Notes under the pieces: model-generated
The model's database searches: none
Told to the model about the DNA's origin: nothing
What the model saw: the letters and a program-made list of their open reading frames with translations, nothing else
Position numbers and translations under genes: made by a program
Part shown: positions 25,171-32,939 of the stretch, one piece after another
Layout of the letters: the number at the start of each line of letters is the position of its first letter
How positions within the stretch are numbered: position 1 is the stretch's first letter
Assembly (NCBI GenBank): GCA_015654575.1
Contig: JAATGR010000146.1
Coordinates: 1-46,627, forward strand
Source: Actinomycetales bacterium
GTDB lineage: Bacteria > Actinomycetota > Actinomycetes > Actinomycetales > Microbacteriaceae
Reading direction: 5' to 3'
Length of the DNA stretch: 46,627 nt

Positions 25171-25950
25171 ATGACGTCGACGCAGCTGGTGGCTCTGGCC
25201 TCGGCGCTCTTCCTGGCCGCCGCCGCCGCGGTGCTCGCCTGGCCGGTTCCCATCGCGCTGTCACGGGCGGGGTGGCCGGCGCGAACCCCCGCCCGTGGGC
25301 TGCTGATCTGGCAGGCGATCGGTGTCGTGGGCGGGCTGTCGATGATCGGCGCGCTGCTGTGTGCCGGGCTCGCGGCCCTGCCGCAACATCCACTCCTGTC
25401 CGCCCTCCCGGCGGCCGCCCTGGCCGTCTACCTACTCACCCACCTGGCCGTCACCGTGGCGCAGGTGCTGCGGCAACGGCGGCGGCACCACGCGCTGCTC
25501 GCGATGCTGACGGCGCCGCATCCCACCCGCGCCCGCACGCGGGTGATCGACGACGCCGTGCCGGTGGCCTACTGTCTGCCGCGGGGGGTGGGATCGGTGA
25601 CCGTGCTGTCGCGGGGACTTCTGGAGACCCTGGCGCCGGAAGAGCTTGCTGCGGTCATCGCACACGAGCGCGCCCATGTGGAGCAGCGGCACGACCTCCT
25701 GCTGCTGGCCTTCCGCGCCTGGCGGGCCGCACTGCCCTGGTTTCCCATCGCCGCGCGCGCGGAGGAAGAGGTGGCCGCCCTGGTGGAGATGCTCGCCGAC
25801 GACGTCGCACGCCGCTCGGTGTCCACCGATGCGTTGGCGCGGGCGATCCTCGCGGTCGGCGGCAGCGGCAGCGCCGGGGGCGTCACCGCCACGACCGGCG
25901 GCGAGGGTTCGCCGCGGATGCGCGATCGCTTCCGGCGGCTCGTTCCCTGA
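25171..25950 (+). CDS. M56 family membrane metallopeptidase (BlaR1-like, no sensor domain)
   Basis: A 259-residue membrane protease. Hydrophobic helices lie near residues 5-25, 45-67 and 72-97, followed by a zinc-protease domain with HERAH at 165-169 and a likely third ligand Glu in VEMLADD near 208. It lacks the penicillin-binding sensor domain of staphylococcal BlaR1, like the short BlaR-type proteins of mycobacteria. It is co-transcribed with the BlaI-type gene (4-nt gap), so it probably inactivates that repressor on a membrane signal. The signal is unknown; redox or respiratory stress is an inference from cydAB. Confidence 0.9.
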   Translation: MTSTQLVALASALFLAAAAAVLAWPVPIALSRAGWPARTPARGLLIWQAIGVVGGLSMIGALLCAGLAALPQHPLLSALPAAALAVYLLTHLAVTVAQVLRQRRRHHALLAMLTAPHPTRARTRVIDDAVPVAYCLPRGVGSVTVLSRGLLETLAPEELAAVIAHERAHVEQRHDLLLLAFRAWRAALPWFPIAARAEEEVAALVEMLADDVARRSVSTDALARAILAVGGSGSAGGVTATTGGEGSPRMRDRFRRLVP

Positions 25951-25976
25951 CCGAGGCAGGCATCGCTCGTCTGCGG

Positions 25977-26045
25977 TGTCGCAGAATTGCGCTTATGTCG
26001 CAGGATTCCGGCGAAAATCTGCGGCATAGGCGCGATCTTGCGACG
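25977..26045. repeat. Long imperfect hairpin between convergent genes (REP-like)
   Basis: The segment 25977-26007 folds onto 26016-26045 around the 8-nt loop CCGGCGAA. About 29 pairs form, with G-T wobbles and three single-base bulges. The unit TGTCGCAG(A/G)ATT occurs twice on the plus strand, and TGCCGCAGATTTT once on the minus strand. It may act as a two-way terminator, but its length and internal repeats suggest a palindromic repeat element. Confidence 0.75.
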
Positions 26046-26058
26046 AACCCCGAGCACC

Positions 26059-27375
26059 TCAGGGGCGCGCCAGGCCAAGGTGCTCGCGCAGCGTCGTACC
26101 GGCGTACTCCCGGCGGAACAGGCCGCGCCGCTGCAGGATCGGGACGACCTGCTCGGCGAACTCCCTCAGCTGCCCGGGGATCGTGTGCGGCATCACGTTG
26201 AACCCGTCGGCGGCGCCGGATTCGAACCACGACTGCAGTTCGTCGGCGATGCGTTCGGCCGAGCCGACCACCTGATGGTGGCCACGCTGGGCGGCGACCC
26301 GTCGGGCGAAGTCACGCAGCGTGAGCTTCTCGGTCTCGGCGATGCGCTTGTAGACCGCGAGGCGCGACTGATGGCCCTGCACGGTTTCGGGGTCGGGCAG
26401 GGTGGGAACCGGGCCGTCCAGCGGATAATCCCGTAGATCGAGCTGCACCACATCCCGGATGCTGCCGAGGATGTGCTCGGGCTGCACCGTCTCGATGAGC
26501 TCCGCGTTGATCCGATGGGCCTCCTCATCGGTGGAACCCACCACATACGAGAAACCGGGCATGATCACCACGTCGGTCTCGGCGCGGCCGGCGGCGCGCA
26601 CCCGCCCCCTGATCTCGTCGGCGAACGCGACGCCGGATTCGAGAGTGGTCTGGGCGGTGAAGATCATCTCGGCGTGCGCTGCAGCGAAGGCCATCCCGCG
26701 ACCGGAGGACCCCGCCTGCACCCGCACCGGTTCCCCCTGCACAGAGCGACGGAACTCGCCCGGGCCTGCGACCTGGAAATACCGGCCGTGATGGTCTATC
26801 GGGCGCACCGAGCCGGGCCGGGTGTAGACGCCGGCCTCACGATCCCAGGTGACCGCATCCTCGTCCCAGCTGCGCCACAGCGCCCGCACGATCTGCAACG
26901 CCTCCTCGGCGATCTCGTAGCGCTCGTCGTGCGGAAGGTGATCGTCGAGGCCGAAGTTGCGCACCGTGTCGGCGGAATAGCTGGTGACGATGTTCCACCC
27001 GGCACGCCCCCGCGACAGGTGGTCGAGCGCGAGCACCTGTCGCGCGATGAGATAGGGATGCTGGAACGTCGTGGACGCGGTGGCGACGATGCCGAGTCGC
27101 TCGGTCACCGCGGCGAGCGCGCCGCCCAGGGAGAACGGCTCGAAGGCGTCGACCGGGGGTCCGTACTGCCAGCTGCCGTCGGCGCCGGCCGTGAGCTTGT
27201 CGGCGATGAAGAACGCGTCGAACCTGGCCTGCTCGATGATGCGGGCTGCCTCGTGGTATTCGCGGAAGTCGTTCGTGCTGTCGGCGGGGATCTCGGGCAG
27301 TCGCCACGCCGAGGCGAGCTGCCCATGGGGCAACGCGAACAGGGCGAGATGCAACTGGCGGTGGGTACGGGTCAC
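26059..27375 (-). CDS. LLM-class flavin-dependent monooxygenase (NtaA/SnaA/DszA type)
   Basis: A 438-residue FMNH2-dependent monooxygenase of the bacterial luciferase-like fold. The family pattern is visible in FFIADKL, TASTTFQHPYLIARQVLALDHLSRGRAGWNIVTS, DERYEIAEE and QAGSSGRGMAFAA. Members use reduced flavin from a separate reductase to oxidise chelators such as NTA or EDTA, sulfur compounds or long-chain substrates. The start is GTG 27375 with GGAG 5 nt upstream. The promoter carries a strong iron box, which suggests iron control. No flavin reductase gene is adjacent. Confidence 0.92.
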   Translation of the reverse strand: MTRTHRQLHLALFALPHGQLASAWRLPEIPADSTNDFREYHEAARIIEQARFDAFFIADKLTAGADGSWQYGPPVDAFEPFSLGGALAAVTERLGIVATASTTFQHPYLIARQVLALDHLSRGRAGWNIVTSYSADTVRNFGLDDHLPHDERYEIAEEALQIVRALWRSWDEDAVTWDREAGVYTRPGSVRPIDHHGRYFQVAGPGEFRRSVQGEPVRVQAGSSGRGMAFAAAHAEMIFTAQTTLESGVAFADEIRGRVRAAGRAETDVVIMPGFSYVVGSTDEEAHRINAELIETVQPEHILGSIRDVVQLDLRDYPLDGPVPTLPDPETVQGHQSRLAVYKRIAETEKLTLRDFARRVAAQRGHHQVVGSAERIADELQSWFESGAADGFNVMPHTIPGQLREFAEQVVPILQRRGLFRREYAGTTLREHLGLARP

Positions 27376-27386
27376 AGGAGCTCCAG

Positions 27387-27405
27387 TTAGGTAAGGTTTA
27401 CCTTA
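27387..27405. promoter_or_regulatory. DtxR/IdeR-like iron box between the monooxygenase and CitE-like genes
   Basis: TTAGGTAAGGTTTACCTTA matches 15 of 19 positions of the DtxR/IdeR consensus and contains the perfect dyad TAAGGT-TT-ACCTTA (27392-27405). It is 11 nt upstream of the monooxygenase start and 32 nt upstream of the CitE-like start, so either or both genes could be iron-repressed. Confidence 0.7.
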
Positions 27406-27436
27406 TCAACATATCCCGCCACCCCGAGGGCACACC

Positions 27437-28258
27437 ATGACCGCGACGCGTCCGATCGATCCCGCGCTGGCCCGCACCTGGTTGATGCTCTCGGGTCGCC
27501 CCGGCCGCGATTACGCCTCCGCCGTCGCGGGCTCCGCCGCCGATGCCGCGGTGATCGACCTCGAGGACGCCGTTCCTCCGTCGGAGAAGGAGGCCGCCCG
27601 CGCCCGCCTGGTTGCCTGGCTGTCCTCCGGCGGCCGGGCCTGGGTGCGGATCGACGCGAGGGGGACGGAGCACTGGGCGGCATCCGTGAACCTGCTCCGG
27701 CGCACCGCCGGCCTCGCCGGTGTCGTGCTGGCCAAGACGGAGGCACCCGGCGAGGTCGCGGATACCGCGATCGCCCTTCCGGGAGTGCCGATCGTGCCGC
27801 TGATCGAGTCCGCCCGGGGCCTGACCCGGGTCGAGCAGATCGCGGCCACGCCGGGGGTGCTGCGGCTCGGATTCGGCACCGGCGACTTCCGCCGGGACAC
27901 CGGTCTGCCCGATACCGCGACGGCGCTGGCGTACGCCCACGGCCGGATCACCGTCGCCGGGGCTGCGGCGGGCCTGACCGGGGCGATCGACGGCGGAGCG
28001 GTCGGCGAGGACGCGACGGCGCTGCGGGAGCAGGCCGCGGTGGCTGCGACACACGGCTTCACCGCCAAATTCGCGCTGCGCGAGTCCCAGATCGCCCCGC
28101 TGAACCTCGCGTTCACGCCCTCCGCCGACGAGGTGGAGGAGGCCGCCGCCGCCGTGGCGGCCTCGGAAGCCGCGGCCGGTCCCGGAGGCGGCGATGATCT
28201 GCCCCGGCTGCTGATCGCCCGACGGCTGCTCGCCCGCGCCCACGCCTACGGGCACTGA
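27437..28258 (+). CDS. HpcH/HpaI aldolase / CitE-like CoA ester lyase
   Basis: A 273-residue TIM-barrel enzyme of the citrate lyase beta-subunit-like group, predicted to cleave or form a beta-hydroxyacyl-CoA (for example malyl-CoA) using Mg. Motifs: WLMLSGRPGRDYA for phosphate/CoA contact, VIDLEDAVPPSEK with the acidic metal residues, VPLIESARGL and FGTGDFRRD. No citD/citF genes are present, so it is not part of citrate lyase proper. ATG 27437 is the first conserved Met. It diverges from the flavin monooxygenase across the iron box. The exact substrate is not readable. Confidence 0.85.
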   Translation: MTATRPIDPALARTWLMLSGRPGRDYASAVAGSAADAAVIDLEDAVPPSEKEAARARLVAWLSSGGRAWVRIDARGTEHWAASVNLLRRTAGLAGVVLAKTEAPGEVADTAIALPGVPIVPLIESARGLTRVEQIAATPGVLRLGFGTGDFRRDTGLPDTATALAYAHGRITVAGAAAGLTGAIDGGAVGEDATALREQAAVAATHGFTAKFALRESQIAPLNLAFTPSADEVEEAAAAVAASEAAAGPGGGDDLPRLLIARRLLARAHAYGH

Positions 28259-28275
28259 CAACGAAGGAGACACAC

Positions 28276-29082
28276 ATGTCGCACAGCTCGGAACCGGGCG
28301 CCGCATCCCCCACCGCCGCCCCGGTTGTCCGCTGGAACGGCGGCCTGCAGCAGGAAGCAATCGACCTCCTCATTTCCGGCGGGCGCATCGTCGTCAGCCC
28401 GACCAAGGTCGGCTACATCATCCTCGCGACAGACCGGCGCGGGCTGGAGCGCAAGTTCGAGGTCAAGAACCGCCCCCGCCGCAAACCCGGCGTGGTGCTG
28501 TGCAGCTCGCTCGACCAGCTGACGACGCTGGCCGAGCTCACCGGCGAGGCCGAGGCGTTCTACCGCGACCACTGGGAGCAGGACGTGCTGATGGGCTGCA
28601 TCCTGCCGTGGCGCCAGGATGCACGAAGCCTCCTGCCCGAAGGAGCAGCGGAGTTCGCAACCGACGGGCGCGGCACGAGCTGCTTCGTGGTGCGCTTCGG
28701 CACGCCCGGCGAGCGGATCGCGCAGGAACTCTGGGAGCGCGACCGCACGCTGTTGTTCGCGAGCTCGGCGAATCCGTCGGGGCAGGGCAACCGCGGGGTC
28801 GTCGCGGGCATCGGCGACCGCATCGCGCAGGGTGTCGACCTGGTGATCGAGGCGGACGACTACGTGCGGTCCATCCAGCCAGAGGCCGATCGCCGGTACG
28901 AGCAGGGCGTGATGGTCTCATTCGTGGACGCCGACGGCCGACTCGTGCCCGAACAGCACGGCGAGCGGGGGGTGAGCCCGGTTCCGACGCTGATCCGAGC
29001 GGGACTGTCGCAGGATCGCATCCTGTCGAACCTCGCCGCGCGGTTCCCCAGCTGGGACTACCGCCACGGTCAGTACTACTGA
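28276..29082 (+). CDS. Sua5/YciO/YrdC-like domain protein
   Basis: A 268-residue protein whose first 200 residues carry a YrdC-like fold: GGRIVVSPTKVGYIILATD, FEVKNRPRRKPGVVL and LFASSANPSGQGNRGV. YrdC/Sua5 proteins make threonylcarbamoyl-AMP for the tRNA t6A modification. This one deviates from canonical Sua5 around the first motif and has a different C-terminal part, so it is probably a paralogue rather than the housekeeping enzyme. The ATG at 28276 has GAAGGAG. It follows the CitE-like gene by 17 nt and is probably in its operon. Confidence 0.8.
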   Translation: MSHSSEPGAASPTAAPVVRWNGGLQQEAIDLLISGGRIVVSPTKVGYIILATDRRGLERKFEVKNRPRRKPGVVLCSSLDQLTTLAELTGEAEAFYRDHWEQDVLMGCILPWRQDARSLLPEGAAEFATDGRGTSCFVVRFGTPGERIAQELWERDRTLLFASSANPSGQGNRGVVAGIGDRIAQGVDLVIEADDYVRSIQPEADRRYEQGVMVSFVDADGRLVPEQHGERGVSPVPTLIRAGLSQDRILSNLAARFPSWDYRHGQYY

Positions 29083-29135
29083 CCGGTCGCGCGCCCCGCC
29101 ACGCCGGCGCTGACGAGAGGCTCCCGACCTCCTGG

Positions 29136-29141
29136 CAGAAT
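29136..29141 (+). promoter_or_regulatory. -10-like element (CAGAAT) of a leaderless promoter for the MFS gene
   Basis: CAGAAT, 7 nt, GTG 29149. The spacing is one nt longer than in most other units of the window. Confidence 0.4.
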
Positions 29142-29148
29142 CGGGACG

Positions 29149-30444
29149 GTGAGCGGTTCCGGACTCGATGCCGACACCCGAGGGATGCTGTGGCGCTTCG
29201 CGCCCATGATCTACGGGCCGACGTTCCTGTTCGGTCTCGGCGAAGGCGCCCTGATCCCGCTGCTGCCCTCGATCGCCCAAAGCATCGGCGCCAACCTCAC
29301 GCAGGCGGCATTGATCGCCTCGGTCATCGTGATAGCGCGCGTCATCGGCAACATCCCCGCCGGGTGGGCCGTCTCCCGCATCGGTGAGAGATGGACGATG
29401 GGTGCGGCCGGGGCGATCGCCCTGGTCGGCGTGCTGGGATTGATCTTCTCCCCCAGCCTGCCGCTGCTGGCGATCTCGGTGTTCGGGATCGGGCTGTGCG
29501 CCGCAGCCTTCGGTCTGGCACGGCACGCGTTCATGACCACCCGGGTCCCTCTGCAGTACCGGGCGCGGGCGCTGTCGGTGCTGGGCGGATCATTCCGGCT
29601 CGGCATGTTCATCGGGCCGTTCGTGGCGGCGGGTCTCGTGAGCTGGCTCGGCGACGACCTCTCGACCGCCTGGTTCTTCGTCGGATGCCTGATCACGCTG
29701 ATCCTCCTGGTGCTGCTGGGGCACGACCCCGAGAACGACCTGGCGTCGGAGGGTGTTCTGCCCACTTCGCCGTTGCCGCGCGTCGAGGACGACATCGCCG
29801 ACGACACCGGCGAGTCAACGACCGGGTCCATTCCGGCAGCCGAGCGTCAGGGGATGTTCCGCGTGATGTGGCGGCACCGGGCAGTGCTGTCGCGGCTGGG
29901 GCTGTCGGCGGCGTCGCTGTCGGGGATCCGCCAAGCCCGGATCTACCTGCTGCCGCTGTGGGGTCTCTCACTCGGACTCGACTCCGAGGTCGTCTCGCTC
30001 GTGGTCGGCCTGACCGGCGCGCTCGAATTCCTGCTGTTCTATTCGAGCGGTCAGATCATGGACCGGTGGGGACGGCTCTGGGCCTCCCTGCCGTCGATGG
30101 TGCTCATGAGCGGCGCGTTCTTCGCGCTCGCGTTCACCCACGACATCGACGGACACGTCGGCTGGTTCATCGCCGCCGCGATCGTGATCGGCATCGGCAA
30201 CGGCCTGTCCAGCGGCATCCTCATGACCCTGGGCGCCGATCTCGCACCCACACCCGACCCGGCGCCCTTCCTGGGCGCGTGGCGGACGCTGACGGATGCC
30301 GGCGGTGCCGCGGCGCCGGTCATCGTCGCCGTACTCACCGCGGTGTCGACGCTCTCGATCGCGACCGGCGTGGTCGGGCTGCTGGGCCTGATCGGCGCGC
30401 TCGGTTTCTGGCGCTACGTGCCGCGGTACGCACCGCACGGCTGA
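29149..30444 (+). CDS. MFS transporter
   Basis: A 431-residue, twelve-helix major facilitator transporter. The first half contains GWAVSRIGERWTMG, a recognisable version of motif A between helices 2 and 3. A hydrophilic loop (about residues 190-235, Asp/Glu-rich) separates the two halves. The GTG at 29149 follows a -10-like box. It faces the MarR gene tail to tail. It could serve the aromatic cluster or export a drug; nothing in the sequence identifies the substrate. Confidence 0.88.
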   Translation: MSGSGLDADTRGMLWRFAPMIYGPTFLFGLGEGALIPLLPSIAQSIGANLTQAALIASVIVIARVIGNIPAGWAVSRIGERWTMGAAGAIALVGVLGLIFSPSLPLLAISVFGIGLCAAAFGLARHAFMTTRVPLQYRARALSVLGGSFRLGMFIGPFVAAGLVSWLGDDLSTAWFFVGCLITLILLVLLGHDPENDLASEGVLPTSPLPRVEDDIADDTGESTTGSIPAAERQGMFRVMWRHRAVLSRLGLSAASLSGIRQARIYLLPLWGLSLGLDSEVVSLVVGLTGALEFLLFYSSGQIMDRWGRLWASLPSMVLMSGAFFALAFTHDIDGHVGWFIAAAIVIGIGNGLSSGILMTLGADLAPTPDPAPFLGAWRTLTDAGGAAAPVIVAVLTAVSTLSIATGVVGLLGLIGALGFWRYVPRYAPHG

Positions 30445-30460
30445 TCCGGCACCACTGCTG

Positions 30461-30895
30461 CTAGCCCAGTAGCGCCCGCAGCCCGGCCATCAGACCGTCG
30501 AGCTCGGCGTCCGCCACGCCCGCGGCCAGACGGGTCTGCAGCTGCGCGACCATCGGTCGCAGGCGCGCCCGCTCCGCCCGCCCGAACTCGGTCAGCGAGA
30601 CCGTGTTCCGCCGCGCGTCCGCCGCATCCCGCTGTCGCCCGATGAGTCCGCGCCGCTGCATCCGCGAGACCAGGTCGGCGATGGTAGAGCGGTCGAGGTC
30701 GACCGCGTCGCACAGCTCGCGCTGACTCGCGTCGCCACGATCGAGCACCGCAAGCACGGAGTATTGCACGCTCGTGATCTCCGTCGAGACCATCTCGGCC
30801 CACAGGGCGACATGGCGCTGCTGCGCGCGTCGGATGAGATAGCCGAGGTGGACCTCGGGCTCGGACGCGTCGACCGAGGTGACGGGACTCCGCAT
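30461..30895 (-). CDS. MarR family transcriptional regulator
   Basis: A 144-residue winged-helix regulator: LGYLIRRAQQRHVALWAEMV, helix-turn-helix QRELCDAVDLDRSTIADLVSRM, and the wing RRGLIGRQRDAADARRNTVSLT with the typical DxRxxxxxLT pattern. It starts 7 nt after the stop of the MobA-like hydroxylase, so it is co-transcribed with it. MarR proteins of this kind often sense aromatic acids. Two copies of ATTGTCGCCAAT in the cluster are candidate binding sites. Confidence 0.9.
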   Translation of the reverse strand: MRSPVTSVDASEPEVHLGYLIRRAQQRHVALWAEMVSTEITSVQYSVLAVLDRGDASQRELCDAVDLDRSTIADLVSRMQRRGLIGRQRDAADARRNTVSLTEFGRAERARLRPMVAQLQTRLAAGVADAELDGLMAGLRALLG

Positions 30896-30902
30896 CCGCC
30901 CA

Positions 30903-32801
30903 TCATCGCAGGACGACGGCGGGCTCCCGCAAGAAGCCGGCGAAGAAGTCGGTCACCTCGGCGCGAGCCGCCAACGGGAGGACCTGCGCGACGTACTGAT
31001 CCGGGCGGACGATCACGATCGCCCCGGCGGGGTCTATCCCGCGCTCGACGAAGATGTCAGTCTCGGCGTCGCGCGCCCAGGCCTTCTCCCAGTCCTGCAG
31101 GCCGAGCGGCCCGGTGCACGGCAGCAGCACCGCGGGCAAGCCGGTCGCGTCGATCTCGTGGTGACCGGCGCGGAACACCCCGTGAAACTCGATCGTCGCG
31201 TCGATGTCGTCGCCGCCACGCGCGAACCGTTGCAGCGGCGAGTCGGCCGCCTCGCCCAGCCAGGTCGCGAAGCCGCGCAGCCCTGAGCCGTCGGCGTCGC
31301 CGAAGGCGTAGAGGCGCCAGCGGCCGTCGGCCCGGTGGGCGTGGCCCAGCTGCATCCGTCTCGCATCCGCCAGTCGGACGACGGGCGCGGAGTGGAACCG
31401 GGTGCCGATCACGAAACCGCGCGCGAGCGCCTGGTGCTCGTCCGTTCCGGTCAGCGCCGACGGCCTGCACTGCGTGGCGAGGCCCGCGGTGTAGCGCCCC
31501 TGACGCGTGAACTCCGCCTGCATCGCCTCGGCGGTCACGCCGCCCTGTTCCGGGTGCTCCGGATCGAGAACCGGTTGGGCGACGAACGCCGACCAGAACC
31601 GGTCGAAGTCGATGAGATCCTTCGCCACCCGCCGACGTTCCGCGGAGTAGGAGTGCAGCAGCGCCGCATCCGACCGTCCCTCCAGCACCGCGGCGAGCTT
31701 CCAGCCGAGATTGAACGCGTCCTGCATAGACACGTTCATGCCCTGTCCGGCCTTCGCCGAGTGTGTGTGACAGGCATCGCCGGCGATGAACACGCGCGGC
31801 AGACGCCCGGTCGCGTCGTCGGCGGGGACGTCGTCGAACCTATCCGCCAGCCGCTGTCCCACCTCGTAGACAGACGACCAGGCGACCGATCGCACGTCGA
31901 TCGAATAGGGGTGCAGGATGGCGTTCGCCACCTCCGTGAGCTGCTCGACCGTCGTGTGGCGGATCGCCGTATCACCCGCCTGCACCTCGCCGAGATCCAC
32001 GTAGCAACGCACCATGCTCCCGCCCTCGCGCGGGATCATCATCAGCGTGCCCTTACCGGCCGACTGGATCACGTTCTTCGTGCGCCAGTCGGGGAAATCG
32101 GTGACCGCCAGCACGTCCATGACTCCCCAGGCGTGGTTCGCGGCGTCTCCCTCGAGGTGACGACCGATCGCGCAACGCACGTTGCTGCGGGAACCGTCGC
32201 AGCCGACGACGTAGCGCGCCCGCACCGTGAACTCCTGACCGCTCCCGCTGCGGCGCAGCGTCGCCTCGACCGGATGCTCCCCCTCCCCGACGGTGAGCGT
32301 CACGAACTCGACACCGTAGTCCGGCCGAAGCCTGCTCGAGGATTTCGCCGCGTTCTCGAGCAGGTAGTGCTGCATCCGCGCCTGGTTGACGATGACGTGC
32401 GGGAACTCGCTGAGCCCCGCGGGAGTGTCCTCCACCCATCCGCTGCGAACGATGCGTGAACGGTCCGTGTCGGAGGGACTCCAGAACCGCACCTCGCCTA
32501 CCCAGTACGCCTCGCGCAGCAGCGCATCGGCCAGCCCGAACGCCTCGAACATCTCGACCGTGCGGCAGGCGACACCGTCGGCGTGCCCGAGCTGCAGCGG
32601 GGTCTCCCGGCGTTCGACGATCCGCGTCTGGATGCCGGGGAACGCGGCCAGCTGCGCAGCCAGCACGGAACCCGCGGGGCCGGTGCCGACGATCAGCACG
32701 TCGACCTCTCCGGGGAGGTCCTCGCTCCGGCGCTGCGCCTGTGCGGATGCGGGGTGGATGTCCGGGTCGCCCGGGCGGTAACCGTCTCGATAGAACTGCA
32801 C
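30903..32801 (-). CDS. FAD-dependent aromatic hydroxylase, MobA-like (3-hydroxybenzoate 4-monooxygenase family)
   Basis: A 632-residue flavoprotein monooxygenase. FAD-binding GTGPAG is at 39-44, the second FAD motif is in YVVGCDGSRSNVR, and GDACHTHSAKAGQGMN lies near 342-357; a thioredoxin-like C-terminal domain ends in RPDQYVAQVLP. It strongly resembles, from memory, Comamonas MobA, which converts 3-hydroxybenzoate to protocatechuate with NADPH and O2. GTG 32801 is chosen because AAGGAGA lies just upstream and the family opens QFYxxGYRPG; an in-frame ATG at 32963 would add a non-homologous segment. In this cluster the product could instead be gallate (from 3,5-dihydroxybenzoate or protocatechuate). 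Confidence 0.92.
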   Translation of the reverse strand: MQFYRDGYRPGDPDIHPASAQAQRRSEDLPGEVDVLIVGTGPAGSVLAAQLAAFPGIQTRIVERRETPLQLGHADGVACRTVEMFEAFGLADALLREAYWVGEVRFWSPSDTDRSRIVRSGWVEDTPAGLSEFPHVIVNQARMQHYLLENAAKSSSRLRPDYGVEFVTLTVGEGEHPVEATLRRSGSGQEFTVRARYVVGCDGSRSNVRCAIGRHLEGDAANHAWGVMDVLAVTDFPDWRTKNVIQSAGKGTLMMIPREGGSMVRCYVDLGEVQAGDTAIRHTTVEQLTEVANAILHPYSIDVRSVAWSSVYEVGQRLADRFDDVPADDATGRLPRVFIAGDACHTHSAKAGQGMNVSMQDAFNLGWKLAAVLEGRSDAALLHSYSAERRRVAKDLIDFDRFWSAFVAQPVLDPEHPEQGGVTAEAMQAEFTRQGRYTAGLATQCRPSALTGTDEHQALARGFVIGTRFHSAPVVRLADARRMQLGHAHRADGRWRLYAFGDADGSGLRGFATWLGEAADSPLQRFARGGDDIDATIEFHGVFRAGHHEIDATGLPAVLLPCTGPLGLQDWEKAWARDAETDIFVERGIDPAGAIVIVRPDQYVAQVLPLAARAEVTDFFAGFLREPAVVLR

Positions 32802-32842
32802 GTCGTTCTCCTTCGAACCTGCGTCGGCGTGGCGCGTCGCCC

Positions 32843-32848
32843 AATATA
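32843..32848 (-). promoter_or_regulatory. -10 element (TATATT) for the mobA-like / marR unit
   Basis: On the minus strand TATATT lies 41 nt before GTG 32801. No clear -35 is seen. The dyad at 32886-32911 lies upstream of it. Confidence 0.5.
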
Positions 32849-32885
32849 CTCCGCACCCCAACCATTTGTCCCATCGGCTTTTGGT

Positions 32886-32911
32886 GGCAGGATTGGCGAC
32901 AATCACCTGCC
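32886..32911. promoter_or_regulatory. Nested palindromic operator in the hydroxylase/ligJ divergent region
   Basis: ATTGGCGACAAT (32892-32903) is a dyad with half-sites ATTG/CAAT; it is flanked by GGCAGG and CCTGCC, which also pair. Its reverse complement ATTGTCGCCAAT recurs exactly at 33988. It overlaps the region expected for the ligJ-type gene's -10 (GACAAT), so binding would repress that side. Confidence 0.7.
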
Positions 32912-32939
32912 GGCCTCCACGGCCGAGAATGGAGCCCTC

